Both the position numbers and the translations under genes were made by a program. Below the pieces are notes generated by a model. The model did not search any database. It saw nothing but the letters and a program-made list of their open reading frames with translations, and was not told the origin of the DNA. From assembly GCA_937884485.1 (NCBI GenBank), contig CALGCG010000099.1:1-30110 (forward strand): 30,110 bases of DNA, in the 5' to 3' direction. This document shows positions 8,061-15,204 of this stretch, piece by piece (position 1 is the stretch's first letter; each line of letters opens with the position of its first letter). The stretch is from an uncultured Bacteroidales bacterium (GTDB lineage: Bacteria > Bacteroidota > Bacteroidia > Bacteroidales > P3).

Positions 8061-8124
8061 GCTTTATAACTTTAAAACTCTAAAACTCTATGTCTCTACG
8101 ACTCTACGTCTCTACGACCCTAAA
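8061..8124. repeat. Tandem 8-bp repeat array, unit roughly ACTCTAAA/ACTCTACG
   Basis: Eight consecutive 8-bp units (GCTTTATA, ACTTTAAA, ACTCTAAA, ACTCTATG, TCTCTACG, ACTCTACG, TCTCTACG, ACCCTAAA) fill the gap between the RNA methyltransferase start (8048) and the sigma factor gene, whose stop codon is in the last unit. The units grade from AT-rich to GC-rich. Confidence 0.85.
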
Positions 8125-8713
8125 GCTCGATATACATGTTGTTCTCCTGTGCCAGCCGGCGCAGGTTGATGATGGCGTAGCGCATGCGGCCGAGGGCGGT
8201 GTTGATGGAGACGCCCGTGCGCGCGGCGATGTCCTTGAAGTCGCACTTGCCGTAGTGGCGCAGGATGACCACGCGGCGCTGCTCCGGCGGCAGCATCTTC
8301 ACCAGCTTGCGTATGTTGGCGCTGGTCTGCTTCTTCATGATGGCGTGCTCGGCGTTCTCGTCCTGTATCTTCAGGGTGTCCACCACGTCGCCTTCCGGCT
8401 TGTTGGGCACCAGCGGCATCTTGTTGTTGCGACGGAAATAGTCCACAATCAGATTGTGGGCTATGCGCATCACCCAATGCACAAACTTGTTCTCGTCCTT
8501 GTAAAGGCCCGAATTGATGGTGACGATGACTTTGTAGAAGGTGTCCTGGAAAATATCGTCCGCCGTTTCCTTCTCTTTCACCACCGAAAAAATGTAGCCG
8601 TACACCTTGGCTTGATAGCGCTCGAGGAGTGCCTCAAAACAAGATGCGTCGCCTTGCTGGTAGCGCATAATCAGTTCGTTGTCTGACAGTTGTCTGGTTT
8701 TTACGTCCGTCAT
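8120..8713 (-). CDS. RNA polymerase sigma factor, sigma-70 family ECF type
   Basis: This is a group 4 (ECF-like) sigma factor that directs RNA polymerase to a promoter subset. The 197-residue product has region 2 at about residues 20-90 (ASCFEALLERYQAKVYGYI, TADDIFQDTFYKV) and region 4 at about 138-190 (LPPEQRRVVILRHYGKCDFKDIAARTGVSINTALGRMRYAI) with its helix-turn-helix. No anti-sigma factor gene is adjacent; the next genes are housekeeping enzymes. A sigma factor of this kind next to trmH-like and thiL genes may be a general housekeeping ECF rather than a surface-sensing FecI type. It has its own upstream promoter at 8793-8821. Confidence 0.93.
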   Translation of the reverse strand: MTDVKTRQLSDNELIMRYQQGDASCFEALLERYQAKVYGYIFSVVKEKETADDIFQDTFYKVIVTINSGLYKDENKFVHWVMRIAHNLIVDYFRRNNKMPLVPNKPEGDVVDTLKIQDENAEHAIMKKQTSANIRKLVKMLPPEQRRVVILRHYGKCDFKDIAARTGVSINTALGRMRYAIINLRRLAQENNMYIEL

Positions 8714-8792
8714 ATTCCTCTATCTTTTAGGGGGTTAAAACTGATAGTTTTGCTTCATTCAGTACCTGTTTGTTCTACATATTTTTCGGCTG

Positions 8793-8821
8793 CAAAAATA
8801 CACATTTTTTTTAATATGCAA
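8793..8821 (-). promoter_or_regulatory. Promoter of the ECF sigma factor gene
   Basis: On the minus strand TATTTTTG (8800-8793) matches the -7 box TAnnTTTG, and TTG (8821-8819) lies 18 bp upstream as a -33 element. This predicts a 5' leader of about 75 nt before the ATG at 8713. Confidence 0.6.
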
Positions 8822-8882
8822 GAAAAAAAATCAAAAAATGAAAAAAAAAATCCCCCGCCCTCCCCCTCTCCCTCCCCCGCCT

Positions 8883-9061
8883 CCGGGCCGTCCCCGCCTC
8901 GCCCCTGATTCGCCCCCGCTTCGGCCCTTCCTATATACTTCTTATATAGTTCTTATATAGTTCCTATATACGGTATATAAGAACTATATAAGAACTATAT
9001 GTGAACGATATAAGAACCATATAAGAAGGGCCGAATAAGGGGCGAATCGGGGGCGAATAGG
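8883..9061. repeat. Large palindrome built from 11-bp units
   Basis: Right arm, plus strand: TATATAAGAAC (8974), TATATAAGAAC (8985), TATATGTGAAC (8996), GATATAAGAAC (9007), CATATAAGAAG (9018), GGCCGAATAAG (9029), GGGCGAATCGG (9040), GGGCGAATAGG (9051). Left arm, minus strand read leftwards from 8970: TATATAGGAAC, TATATAAGAAC, TATATAAGAAG, TATATAGGAAG, GGCCGAAGCGG, GGGCGAATCAG, GGGCGAGGCGG, then a weak eighth unit ending at 8883. The 3-bp centre is 8971-8973. It lies in the 464-bp divergent gap between the sigma factor gene and the gene at 9178. A pyrimidine-rich tract (about 8851-8884) flanks it on the left. Confidence 0.9.
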
Positions 9062-9177
9062 GTGGCTGTTCGGAGGGGGCGGGGAGGGGTGATGTTTTTT
9101 TGAGGGTAAAAATTTGGGGGCGACATAATATTTTTTTCCATCCGGCGTTAATGATGGTTGTTTTATTATATAGTATT

Positions 9178-9852
9178 ATGGAATTGAAAGAATCGCTGAA
9201 AGACCTCGTTTTCAACAAGAGCGAGCTGAAACAGAATGTATATCAGGCCACAAAGGACACCTTTGAACTTTTCCGCCGCGAGACGCGCGAGCTTATCGAC
9301 CTCTTCCGCGAGCGCTGCCGCGAGGAGGGCCGCCAGGTGGCTTTCGAGTTCACCGACCGCGGCGACTTCGAGTTCGAGGTGAAGTTCGCCGGCGACATTC
9401 TGATTTTCATGATGCACACCAACGTGTTCGAGTTCTCGCGCGACCACCAGGTGATGAAGACCCCCTATGTGCGCGAGGACCCGCGCCGCTCCTACTGCGG
9501 TGTGATTCACATCTATAACTTCCTGGCCGACAGCTTCGCCTATCAGCGCGACAACGACCTCGGCTACATGATCGGCCGTGTCTTCGTCAACAACGAGCGC
9601 CACTATTTCATCGAGGGCAAGCGCGAACTCGGCATGCTGTACACCAATTTCAACACCTCCGCGGTGTCGCCCGAGAGTGTGCAGGGAATCATCGAATCGG
9701 CGATCGAATATACCACCAATTTTGATCTTTTGACCCCTCCCTACGACGAAGTCAAGCTCGTTTCGGTGGGTGAAATGAGGAGCAGTTTCGATAAAAAATC
9801 GCTGGTCACAGGCAAGCGTTTAGGCTTTCGTTTCCAGGCAGATAGCGAATAA
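9178..9852 (+). CDS. Conserved Bacteroidota protein of unknown function
   Basis: The function is unknown, but the sequence looks like a family widely kept in Bacteroidota, with conserved segments KDLVFNKSELKQNVY near residue 8, FAGDILIFMMHTNVFEF near 72-88, SYCGVIHIYNFLADSF near 105-120, and TPPYDEVKLVSV near 195. It has no signal peptide or membrane helix and is probably cytoplasmic. The start MELKESL was chosen at the conserved N-terminus; an upstream in-frame GTG would add a non-conserved hydrophobic leader. It faces the palindromic repeat on its 5' side and is followed by the tRNA-Glu/rpsT unit, which has its own promoter. No clear TAnnTTTG box was found for it. Confidence 0.85.
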   Translation: MELKESLKDLVFNKSELKQNVYQATKDTFELFRRETRELIDLFRERCREEGRQVAFEFTDRGDFEFEVKFAGDILIFMMHTNVFEFSRDHQVMKTPYVREDPRRSYCGVIHIYNFLADSFAYQRDNDLGYMIGRVFVNNERHYFIEGKRELGMLYTNFNTSAVSPESVQGIIESAIEYTTNFDLLTPPYDEVKLVSVGEMRSSFDKKSLVTGKRLGFRFQADSE

Positions 9853-9888
9853 AAGGAGAAAGATATCAACCGACGGCGTTGAAAAAAA

Positions 9889-9920
9889 TTTTGCCATGTC
9901 GGAAAAAGTTCGTAATTTTG
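9889..9920 (+). promoter_or_regulatory. Promoter of tRNA-Glu and rpsT
   Basis: TTTTG at 9889-9893 and TAATTTTG at 9913-9920 are separated by 19 bp, matching the Bacteroidota -33/-7 consensus. Predicted transcription start is near 9926, about 33 bases before the mature tRNA. Confidence 0.75.
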
Positions 9921-9958
9921 CACCCGCTTTTGACAGAAAAAATGTTGGAAAAAGTGAT

Positions 9959-10033
9959 GCCGCGTTCGTCTAGCTGGCCCAGGACGTGAGATTTTCATTC
10001 TCAAAATCGCGGGTTCGAATCCCGCACGCGGTA
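9959..10033 (+). tRNA. tRNA-Glu (anticodon UUC)
   Basis: The 75-nt sequence folds as a cloverleaf. The acceptor stem is GCCGCGT with ACGCGGT (one G-U pair at the end). The D arm is GTCT/GGAC, the anticodon stem TGAGA/TCTCA encloses loop TTTTCAT with anticodon TTC, and the T arm is GCGGG-TTCGAAT-CCCGC. The 3' CCA is not encoded. It starts 33 bp after a predicted transcription start and the rpsT ATG follows 47 bp after its end, so it is probably cut from a common tRNA-rpsT precursor. Confidence 0.95.
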
Positions 10034-10080
10034 CAAGAGAAGAAAAGAATAAGAATAAAGAAAAAGAACAACAAAAATTT

Positions 10081-10332
10081 ATGGCACACCACAAGTCTGC
10101 AAAAAAGAGAATTCGCTCGAGCGAAAAAAGAAGAGTTGAGAACAGATACTATGCCAAGACCATGCGCAATGCTCTGCGCGACTTCCGTGCTCTGGAAGAT
10201 AAGGCCGTGGCCACCGAGCGTCTGCCCAAGATGATCAGCATCATCGACAAGCTCGCCAAGCGCAGCGTCATCCACAAGAACAAGGCTTCGAACCTGAAGT
10301 CCAAGTGCATGCGCCAGGTGAACGCTATGTAA
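10081..10332 (+). CDS. rpsT: 30S ribosomal protein S20
   Basis: S20 binds 16S rRNA early in 30S assembly. The 83-residue, strongly basic product begins MAHHKSAKKRIRSSEKRR and continues with the family's helical segments ending HKNKASNLKSKCMRQVNAM. It lies 47 bp after tRNA-Glu with no promoter visible between them, so it is probably transcribed with the tRNA. The 5' region is A-rich and has no Shine-Dalgarno sequence, as is normal in Bacteroidota. A shared hairpin terminator follows at 10371. Confidence 0.97.
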   Translation: MAHHKSAKKRIRSSEKRRVENRYYAKTMRNALRDFRALEDKAVATERLPKMISIIDKLAKRSVIHKNKASNLKSKCMRQVNAM

Positions 10333-10370
10333 CATTCCGCTGTACAGCAGATTCTTGAAAAAAAAGTAAA

Positions 10371-10393
10371 AGCCGCTCCCGAAGAGAGCGGCT
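10371..10393. terminator. Hairpin between convergent rpsT and the DUF4954 gene
   Basis: AGCCGCTC (10371-10378) pairs with GAGCGGCT (10386-10393) across a 7-nt loop. TCTTCGTT follows on the plus strand; on the minus strand the stem is followed by a T-rich run, complement of the A tract at 10358-10370. It can serve both genes, more strongly the minus-strand one. Confidence 0.85.
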
Positions 10394-10416
10394 TCTTCGT
10401 TGTGCCTTGCCGTTGC

Positions 10417-12225
10417 TCATCCTAGCACGGCGGCGGCCTCGTCGGCATCCCAGAAGGTCATGGTGCGGAAGGGGTTCACCTCGTCCTTGTGTCGCGAGAG
10501 GCGTATCTGGTCGTCGATGTATCGGCAGATGGCGGCGTAGCGCTGCCGCAGGCGCTGCCACTGAGCCGCGTCGAGGCTCTCGGTGCCCTCGAGGGCGCAG
10601 AGGAGCTGGTAGGCGTGGGTGTCGCGCTGCGAGGGGTAGGCCTGCCACAGGGTGTCGAGGCGCCCGTGGATGGCGTCCCATCCGTCGAGGGCTCCGCTTT
10701 CCACGTCGGCGATGAGCTGTTCCATGTCGGCCTTGGCCACGAGCTGGCCGCCGAGGTTGACCCACTCGGTGGTGCGTGCGGCGCCGTGTGCCATGGCGGG
10801 GGAGGGGAGGGCGTCGCCGCAGGCGGCGGTGAGGTATTTCATGGCATAGTAGACGAGCATCTCCTCGTAGGCCTGCAGCCCTTCCCGGGCTTTGATGACG
10901 AGGGTGCGGCGCTTCGATTTCTCCATGCCGTCGGCATAGACGGCGCCGTCGCCGGCCTGGGCCATCCATCCGCGCAGCAGCTCCATGGCGCGGATGATTT
11001 CCTCGGCGGTGTCGGGGGCCAGGTTGTCGAACTCGATGTGCTGGGCCTTGTACACCCGCTTGTCGCGCTTGGCGAATTTCTTGCTGTTGCGGTCCATGGC
11101 GTACATGTTGTACATCCACCAGTAGGCGGGCATGACCTCCAGCTGGTCCTTGCTCTGGTTGTTGTTGACCAGGGCGAAGGGGAGCTTGATGTCCAGCTCG
11201 GCGGGGTAGTCGGCCTTGGCCAGGAGGCAGTAGGAGGCAAAGCGGCTGCTGTGCTTGAAGGAGCAGCAGAGGCCGGGCCAGAAGCCGCGGCCGGCACAGA
11301 GTTCGCCGTCGGCGGTGCGGCTGTTGTGGTTGGAGCCTATGGTGCCGCCGGCGGCAATGTTGCTCTGCCCCATGATGAGGCCGGCGATGAGGAAGGAGTT
11401 GTTGTGGTGCTGCTCGTGGGCGGGGAAGATGATGCTGTTGCCCACCTCGCAGCGCGCCAGGGTGGAGTTGTCGCCGACGACGGTGTCGTTGAGGCGCAGG
11501 CCGTATTCGAGGTGCACGTGCTCGCCCAGCAGGAAGCGTTCGGCGATGACGCCGTGCTCCACGGTGCTGCCGTAGCCTATGACGCCGTCGTGGAGGGCTA
11601 TGCAGGTGTCGACGCGCGAGGGGTCGTCGGCCGAGGAGCGGACGGTGAGGTTGTGCACGCTTTTGGTGTTCTTCATCACGACGTTGTCGCCGAGGAGGCC
11701 GCAGCGGCTCCCGTCGGCGCGCAGCTTGTCGTAGGTGAACTGCTCCAGCTTCTCCATCAGTGCCTTGCGGCCGCGGTAGCGGGCCCAGAGGTAGGCGTCG
11801 CCGGTGGTCATGCCGCCGAAGGGCAGCAGGCGGCGTCCGCCGTTCTCGTTCATGGGTTCGAGCCAGGCCATGCGGCGCGGGTCGGCGGTGCAGGTCATTT
11901 CGTCGATGTTGAAGAGCAGCGCGTTGTCCCCGATGGTGTAGCCGCTGAGCATGTGCACATTGTGTATGGCGGGATGGTTGCCGAGGACGGTGTCGGCAAG
12001 GGGGGAGCGGTAGATGCCTTCGGGCAGCGCCAGGTCGCCGTCGGTGCGGCGGCGGTTCTCGATGCTGCCGATGGACACGGCGCCCATGAAGGTGCTGTCC
12101 CTGATGCATTCCGGACAGAAGGGGTCTGCCACGCGGACGGCGCTCCAGTCCGCGGCGTAGTTGCCGTGGTGTTCCAGCCGTTCAATCTCGGCGGGGGTGA
12201 GGTTGCGGTAGGATGGTCTGCTCAT
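10417..12225 (-). CDS. DUF4954 family protein with left-handed beta-helix repeats
   Basis: This is a Bacteroidota-type family of unknown function. The 602-residue product has hexapeptide-like turns typical of left-handed parallel beta-helices between about residues 60 and 330 (VSIGSIENR, YTIGDNALLFNID, LHDGVIGYGSTVEHGVIAERFLLGEHVHLEYG, GDNSTLARCEVGNSIIF). Such folds are known from acyl- and nucleotidyl-sugar transferases, but no catalytic assignment is justified. The C-terminal third is helical. The start MSRPSYRNLTPAEIERLE fits the family opening; an in-frame ATG at 12261 only 3 bp after the rmuC stop would add 12 residues and is an alternative. It follows rmuC closely and they are probably co-transcribed. 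Confidence 0.85.
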   Translation of the reverse strand: MSRPSYRNLTPAEIERLEHHGNYAADWSAVRVADPFCPECIRDSTFMGAVSIGSIENRRRTDGDLALPEGIYRSPLADTVLGNHPAIHNVHMLSGYTIGDNALLFNIDEMTCTADPRRMAWLEPMNENGGRRLLPFGGMTTGDAYLWARYRGRKALMEKLEQFTYDKLRADGSRCGLLGDNVVMKNTKSVHNLTVRSSADDPSRVDTCIALHDGVIGYGSTVEHGVIAERFLLGEHVHLEYGLRLNDTVVGDNSTLARCEVGNSIIFPAHEQHHNNSFLIAGLIMGQSNIAAGGTIGSNHNSRTADGELCAGRGFWPGLCCSFKHSSRFASYCLLAKADYPAELDIKLPFALVNNNQSKDQLEVMPAYWWMYNMYAMDRNSKKFAKRDKRVYKAQHIEFDNLAPDTAEEIIRAMELLRGWMAQAGDGAVYADGMEKSKRRTLVIKAREGLQAYEEMLVYYAMKYLTAACGDALPSPAMAHGAARTTEWVNLGGQLVAKADMEQLIADVESGALDGWDAIHGRLDTLWQAYPSQRDTHAYQLLCALEGTESLDAAQWQRLRQRYAAICRYIDDQIRLSRHKDEVNPFRTMTFWDADEAAAVLG

Positions 12226-12264
12226 GATGGTTTTTATGCTGTTTGTCGGGTTCTTCTGCATGGT

Positions 12265-13860
12265 CTATAACGATTCCTCGTCGGTGAGAGGGGAAGTCTC
12301 CTCATCGTTGGACAGGTTGAGGGTGGAGTCGACGTAGTCGGGGGGGATGATGCAGGTGCTCTTGCGGCCTTTGACGACGCGGACATTGTCGACACCCAGG
12401 GCGAGGATTTGGCTGGCGGTGGTGCCGATGCTGCGGCCGATGGGGAGGAGTTTCTTGCGGCTGCTGTTGAAGGAGTCGAGGGCGTCGTGGAGGTTTTTGC
12501 CTACGGTGTCGTACTCCTTGAGGAAGTTGCCGGTGCGGTCGATCATCTCCTGCGCCAGGGCGAAGAGCTTCTTGTGGTTCTCCTCCTGGTCGATGTGCGT
12601 CCAGGTGATGCGGATGATGCGCAGGGCGGCGTAGAGGGTCTGCTCGTCGGCGATGAAGACTTTTTTCTGCATGGCATCCTGCCAAAGGGAGGGTTCCTCG
12701 GCGGTGGCGGCCCAAAGGGCGGGGGAGTGGGGGACGAACATGATGACGAAGTCGAGGTGGGGGTTGACCTGATACTGGGTGTAGTTCTTGGCCGAAAGCT
12801 CGTCGACATGGTCCTTGATGCTGCGGATGTGCTCGCGCAGGTATTGGCGGCTCAGCGTTTCGTCGTCGGCGTTGGCGTAGTTGATGAAGGCCGTCATGGA
12901 GACCTTGGAGTCGATGATGACGTCGCGGCGGTCGTCGAGGTGGAGCAGCACGTCGGGGCGCAGGTTCTCGGCGTCGGCGGGGTGTATGGTCTTGCCCTCG
13001 GCGTCGCGCATGACGGTCTGCACCTCGAAGTCCTTGCCTTGTGTGAAGCCTTGTTTCTGCAGCAGGTTGCTCAGCACCACCTCGCCCCAGTCGCCCTGGG
13101 TCTTGCTCTCGTGCTTGAAGGCGCGTGTCAGCTCCTCGGCGCTCTTCTGGGCGGCGATGCTCTGGTTGATGATGTTCTGCATGTTGGCCTTGATTTCGGC
13201 GCTCATGTTGACCTGCACGTTGGAGTTCTTGGCCATCTCCTCTTTCATCTTGTCGATGGTCTCCTTGAGGGGCTTGACGATGGAGTCGATGTTGCGTGTG
13301 GAGGAGGTGGAGAACTCCTCCTGGCGTCGTTTGAGCATTTCGTCGGAGGTGTTGATCACTTGCTCCTTGACCATGCGGACGGTGCTCTCGAAGCGCTCCT
13401 CGAGGGCGCGGGTGTCGGCCTGGTGGCGGCGTTCCTGTTCGTCGATGAGCTTCTGGTAGGCCTGGCGGGTCTCGTCGAGCACCTGCTCGTGGCGTCGGCG
13501 CACCTCCTCCTTGTAGTCGGCGAGGGCTTTGGCGGCATCGTCCTTGGCGCTCTGGAGGGTGCGTTCGGCGTCGGCTTTTGCATCCTTGAGGGCCTTTTCG
13601 GCCTCTTCTTCCTGTTTGCCGAGGCGTGCGGTATAGTCGCGGGTGAGGTCCGCGGTGTGTTGTTGGTGCTCCTGGCGTGTTTCGTCGAGGCGCTGCGAGA
13701 GATTCTTCGTTTCGCTCTGCCATCGTGCTTCCTCGGTAGAGAGGCGGGTTTCGAGGTCGTGTTTCTCGTTACGCAGACGGAGGGTGGTGCGATGGCTGAT
13801 GAGAATTGCTGCCAGCAGGCCGGCAATGATGATGGCTGATAGGATGACAGTGACGGTCAT
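12265..13860 (-). CDS. rmuC: DNA recombination protein RmuC homologue
   Basis: RmuC-family proteins limit inversions and other rearrangements at short repeats in E. coli and carry a nuclease-like domain. The 531-residue product has an N-terminal membrane helix (about residues 4-22), a long charged coiled coil (about 28-200), and the RmuC domain (about 215-500) with GDWGEVVLSNLLQKQGF, a PD-(D/E)XK-like core RPDVLLHLDDRRDVIIDSKV, and FVIMFVPHSPALWAA. An acidic tail (NDEETSPLTDEESL) closes it. It is divergent from the rplM operon. A function against repeat-mediated rearrangement is of note in a window with several inverted repeats, but this is only an association. Confidence 0.93.
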   Translation of the reverse strand: MTVTVILSAIIIAGLLAAILISHRTTLRLRNEKHDLETRLSTEEARWQSETKNLSQRLDETRQEHQQHTADLTRDYTARLGKQEEEAEKALKDAKADAERTLQSAKDDAAKALADYKEEVRRRHEQVLDETRQAYQKLIDEQERRHQADTRALEERFESTVRMVKEQVINTSDEMLKRRQEEFSTSSTRNIDSIVKPLKETIDKMKEEMAKNSNVQVNMSAEIKANMQNIINQSIAAQKSAEELTRAFKHESKTQGDWGEVVLSNLLQKQGFTQGKDFEVQTVMRDAEGKTIHPADAENLRPDVLLHLDDRRDVIIDSKVSMTAFINYANADDETLSRQYLREHIRSIKDHVDELSAKNYTQYQVNPHLDFVIMFVPHSPALWAATAEEPSLWQDAMQKKVFIADEQTLYAALRIIRITWTHIDQEENHKKLFALAQEMIDRTGNFLKEYDTVGKNLHDALDSFNSSRKKLLPIGRSIGTTASQILALGVDNVRVVKGRKSTCIIPPDYVDSTLNLSNDEETSPLTDEESL

Positions 13861-13933
13861 AATAGGATTATATATAATGTATGGCTATAACGTGGAAAAA
13901 CTTCTCTTATTGCGCGTGTTTAAATAAAAAAAA

Positions 13934-13965
13934 TTTGGCCAGTTGAAAAAATGTTCGTAACTTTG
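13934..13965 (+). promoter_or_regulatory. Promoter of the rplM-rpsI operon
   Basis: TTTG (13934-13937) and TAACTTTG (13958-13965) are 20 bp apart, close to the Bacteroidota consensus. The predicted start near 13971 gives a leader of about 200 nt before the rplM ATG. Confidence 0.75.
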
Positions 13966-13970
13966 CAGTC

Positions 13971-14170
13971 TCCAAAAATGGGAAAGTTGTGCCCTGTATA
14001 CCCGTTCAGTGCGCTCTTTTTCAGGTTGGTAGATGTTTTGTGCGCATATCCGTCGGCGTCCCGAAACAGGCTTCAATCGGAGGAGATATTAACAAAAAAG
14101 AAGAAAAAAAACATCATCGTTGAACGCTTCCGGAAGGGAGCGAACAGAAAAAAAGGGAAAAAATAAAAAA
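13971..14170 (+). promoter_or_regulatory. Structured 5' leader of rplM
   Basis: The long leader contains a perfect hairpin just before the coding region: CGCTTCC (14125-14131), GNRA loop GGAA, GGGAGCG (14136-14142). The GAGCG of its 3' arm could instead pair with an upstream CGCTC near 14010-14014, suggesting alternative folds. L13 represses its own operon in E. coli, and published ribosomal-leader surveys include an L13 leader in Bacteroidia as I recall; whether this sequence belongs to it is unverified. There is no gene in 13861-14170. Confidence 0.5.
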
Positions 14171-14626
14171 ATGAGTACGTTAAGCTACAAAACCGTATCA
14201 GCCAACAAGCAGACCATCCAGAAGGAATGGGTCCTGGTTGATGCCGAAGGACAGACCGTCGGTCGTCTGGCCACCCGCGTTGCCAACATCCTGCGCGGCA
14301 AGACCAAGCCCAGCTTCACCCCTCATGTGGACTGCGGCGACAATGTCATCATCATCAATGCCGAGAAGTGCGTCTTCAGCGGCAACAAGGAGACTGACAA
14401 GATTTATCAGCGCTACACCGGTTATCCCGGCGGCCAGCGCGAGACCACCCCTGCCAAGGTGCGCGCCACCCACCCCGAGCGCATCCTCGAGCACGCCATC
14501 CGCGGCATGCTTCCGAAGAACCGCCTCGGTGATGCCCTCTACCGCAACCTCTATGTGTATGCCGGCAGCGAGCATCCCCACCAGGGTCAGAACCCCAAAG
14601 CCATTAATATTAACGAAGTAAGATAA
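14171..14626 (+). CDS. rplM: 50S ribosomal protein L13
   Basis: L13 is an early-assembly 50S protein. The 151-residue product contains WVLVDAEGQTVGRLATRVANILRGK near residue 17-41, the conserved HVDCGDNVIIINAEK near 47, and RTHPERILEHAIRGMLPKNRLGDALYRNLYVYAGSEHPHQGQ-type C-terminal sequence near 100-143. The ATG at 14171 was chosen because MSTLSYKTVSANK matches the family start; an upstream TTG would run through the leader hairpin. rpsI follows after 11 bp, the universal L13-S9 pair. Confidence 0.98.
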   Translation: MSTLSYKTVSANKQTIQKEWVLVDAEGQTVGRLATRVANILRGKTKPSFTPHVDCGDNVIIINAEKCVFSGNKETDKIYQRYTGYPGGQRETTPAKVRATHPERILEHAIRGMLPKNRLGDALYRNLYVYAGSEHPHQGQNPKAININEVR

Positions 14627-14637
14627 GAAAATAAGAT

Positions 14638-15027
14638 ATGGCAGAAGTTATTAACACCATTGGTAGAAGAAAGACCGCCGTCGCCCGCGTCTACATGACC
14701 ACCGGCAATGGCGAAATCAAGGTCAACGGCCGCGACTACAAGGAGTACTTCCCCACCGGCCCGCTGCAGTACATCGTGAACCAGGCTTTCGCCGTCGCCG
14801 GCGCCGAAGGCAAGTGGGATGTCAAAGCCAACCTCGACGGTGGCGGCATCACCGGCCAGGCCCAGGCCCTGCGTATGGCCATCGCCCGCGCCCTCTGCGA
14901 GAACAACATCGAGGATCGCCCCGCCCTGAAGAAGGAAGGCTTCCTGATGCGCGACCCGCGTATGGTCGAGCGTAAGAAACCCGGTCAGCCCAAAGCCCGC
15001 AAGCGCTTCCAGTTCAGCAAGCGTTAA
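14638..15027 (+). CDS. rpsI: 30S ribosomal protein S9
   Basis: S9 contacts the P-site tRNA with its C-terminal tail. The 129-residue product has the family opening INTIGRRKTAVARVYM, GGGITGQAQALRMAIARAL near 73, and the basic C-terminus RKRFQFSKR that reaches the decoding site. Co-transcribed with rplM; a 177-nt structured spacer follows before rpsB. Confidence 0.98.
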   Translation: MAEVINTIGRRKTAVARVYMTTGNGEIKVNGRDYKEYFPTGPLQYIVNQAFAVAGAEGKWDVKANLDGGGITGQAQALRMAIARALCENNIEDRPALKKEGFLMRDPRMVERKKPGQPKARKRFQFSKR

Positions 15028-15204
15028 AAGAAACGCTCGCGACCGTATGGGAGCAAGTGTTTCTTTAGAAAGTTTAGTATCCAAATCGCCAGGATGCACC
15101 GCCGCGTTGACACTCCGCGCAGCATAGGACAGCCGGAAAACACGGCCCGAAGGTCTGCCTGACGATTGGCAAAAGTTTAACAAACAAAAAGGAAAGTAAA
15201 CAAC
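15028..15204 (+). promoter_or_regulatory. Structured rpsI-rpsB spacer, candidate S2 leader
   Basis: The 177-nt spacer has two nested designs. First, AAGAAAC plus GCTC just after the rpsI stop pairs with GAGC and GTTTCTT about 25 nt later, a stem-loop that may attenuate or terminate, though no T-run follows. Second, AATCGCCAGG (15084-15093) pairs with CCTGACGATT (15158-15167) with one mismatch, closing a multi-branch region that includes CCG/CGG stems near 15133-15146. No clear -33/-7 promoter was seen. This architecture suggests feedback control of rpsB-tsf, perhaps by S2; that is inference. Confidence 0.5.

Noticed and set aside
8883..9061. CRISPR array
   Set aside because: The units are 11 bp with no spacers and are arranged in mirrored arms; no cas genes are near.
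10489..12270. Long plus-strand open frame antisense to the DUF4954 gene
   Set aside because: The translation is Val/Gly/Ala-rich with no motif; the minus-strand product has recognisable beta-helix repeats.
15028..15080. Intrinsic terminator after rpsI
   Set aside because: A stem-loop exists but no T-run follows, and no clear promoter for rpsB was found, so it was described as part of a leader instead.
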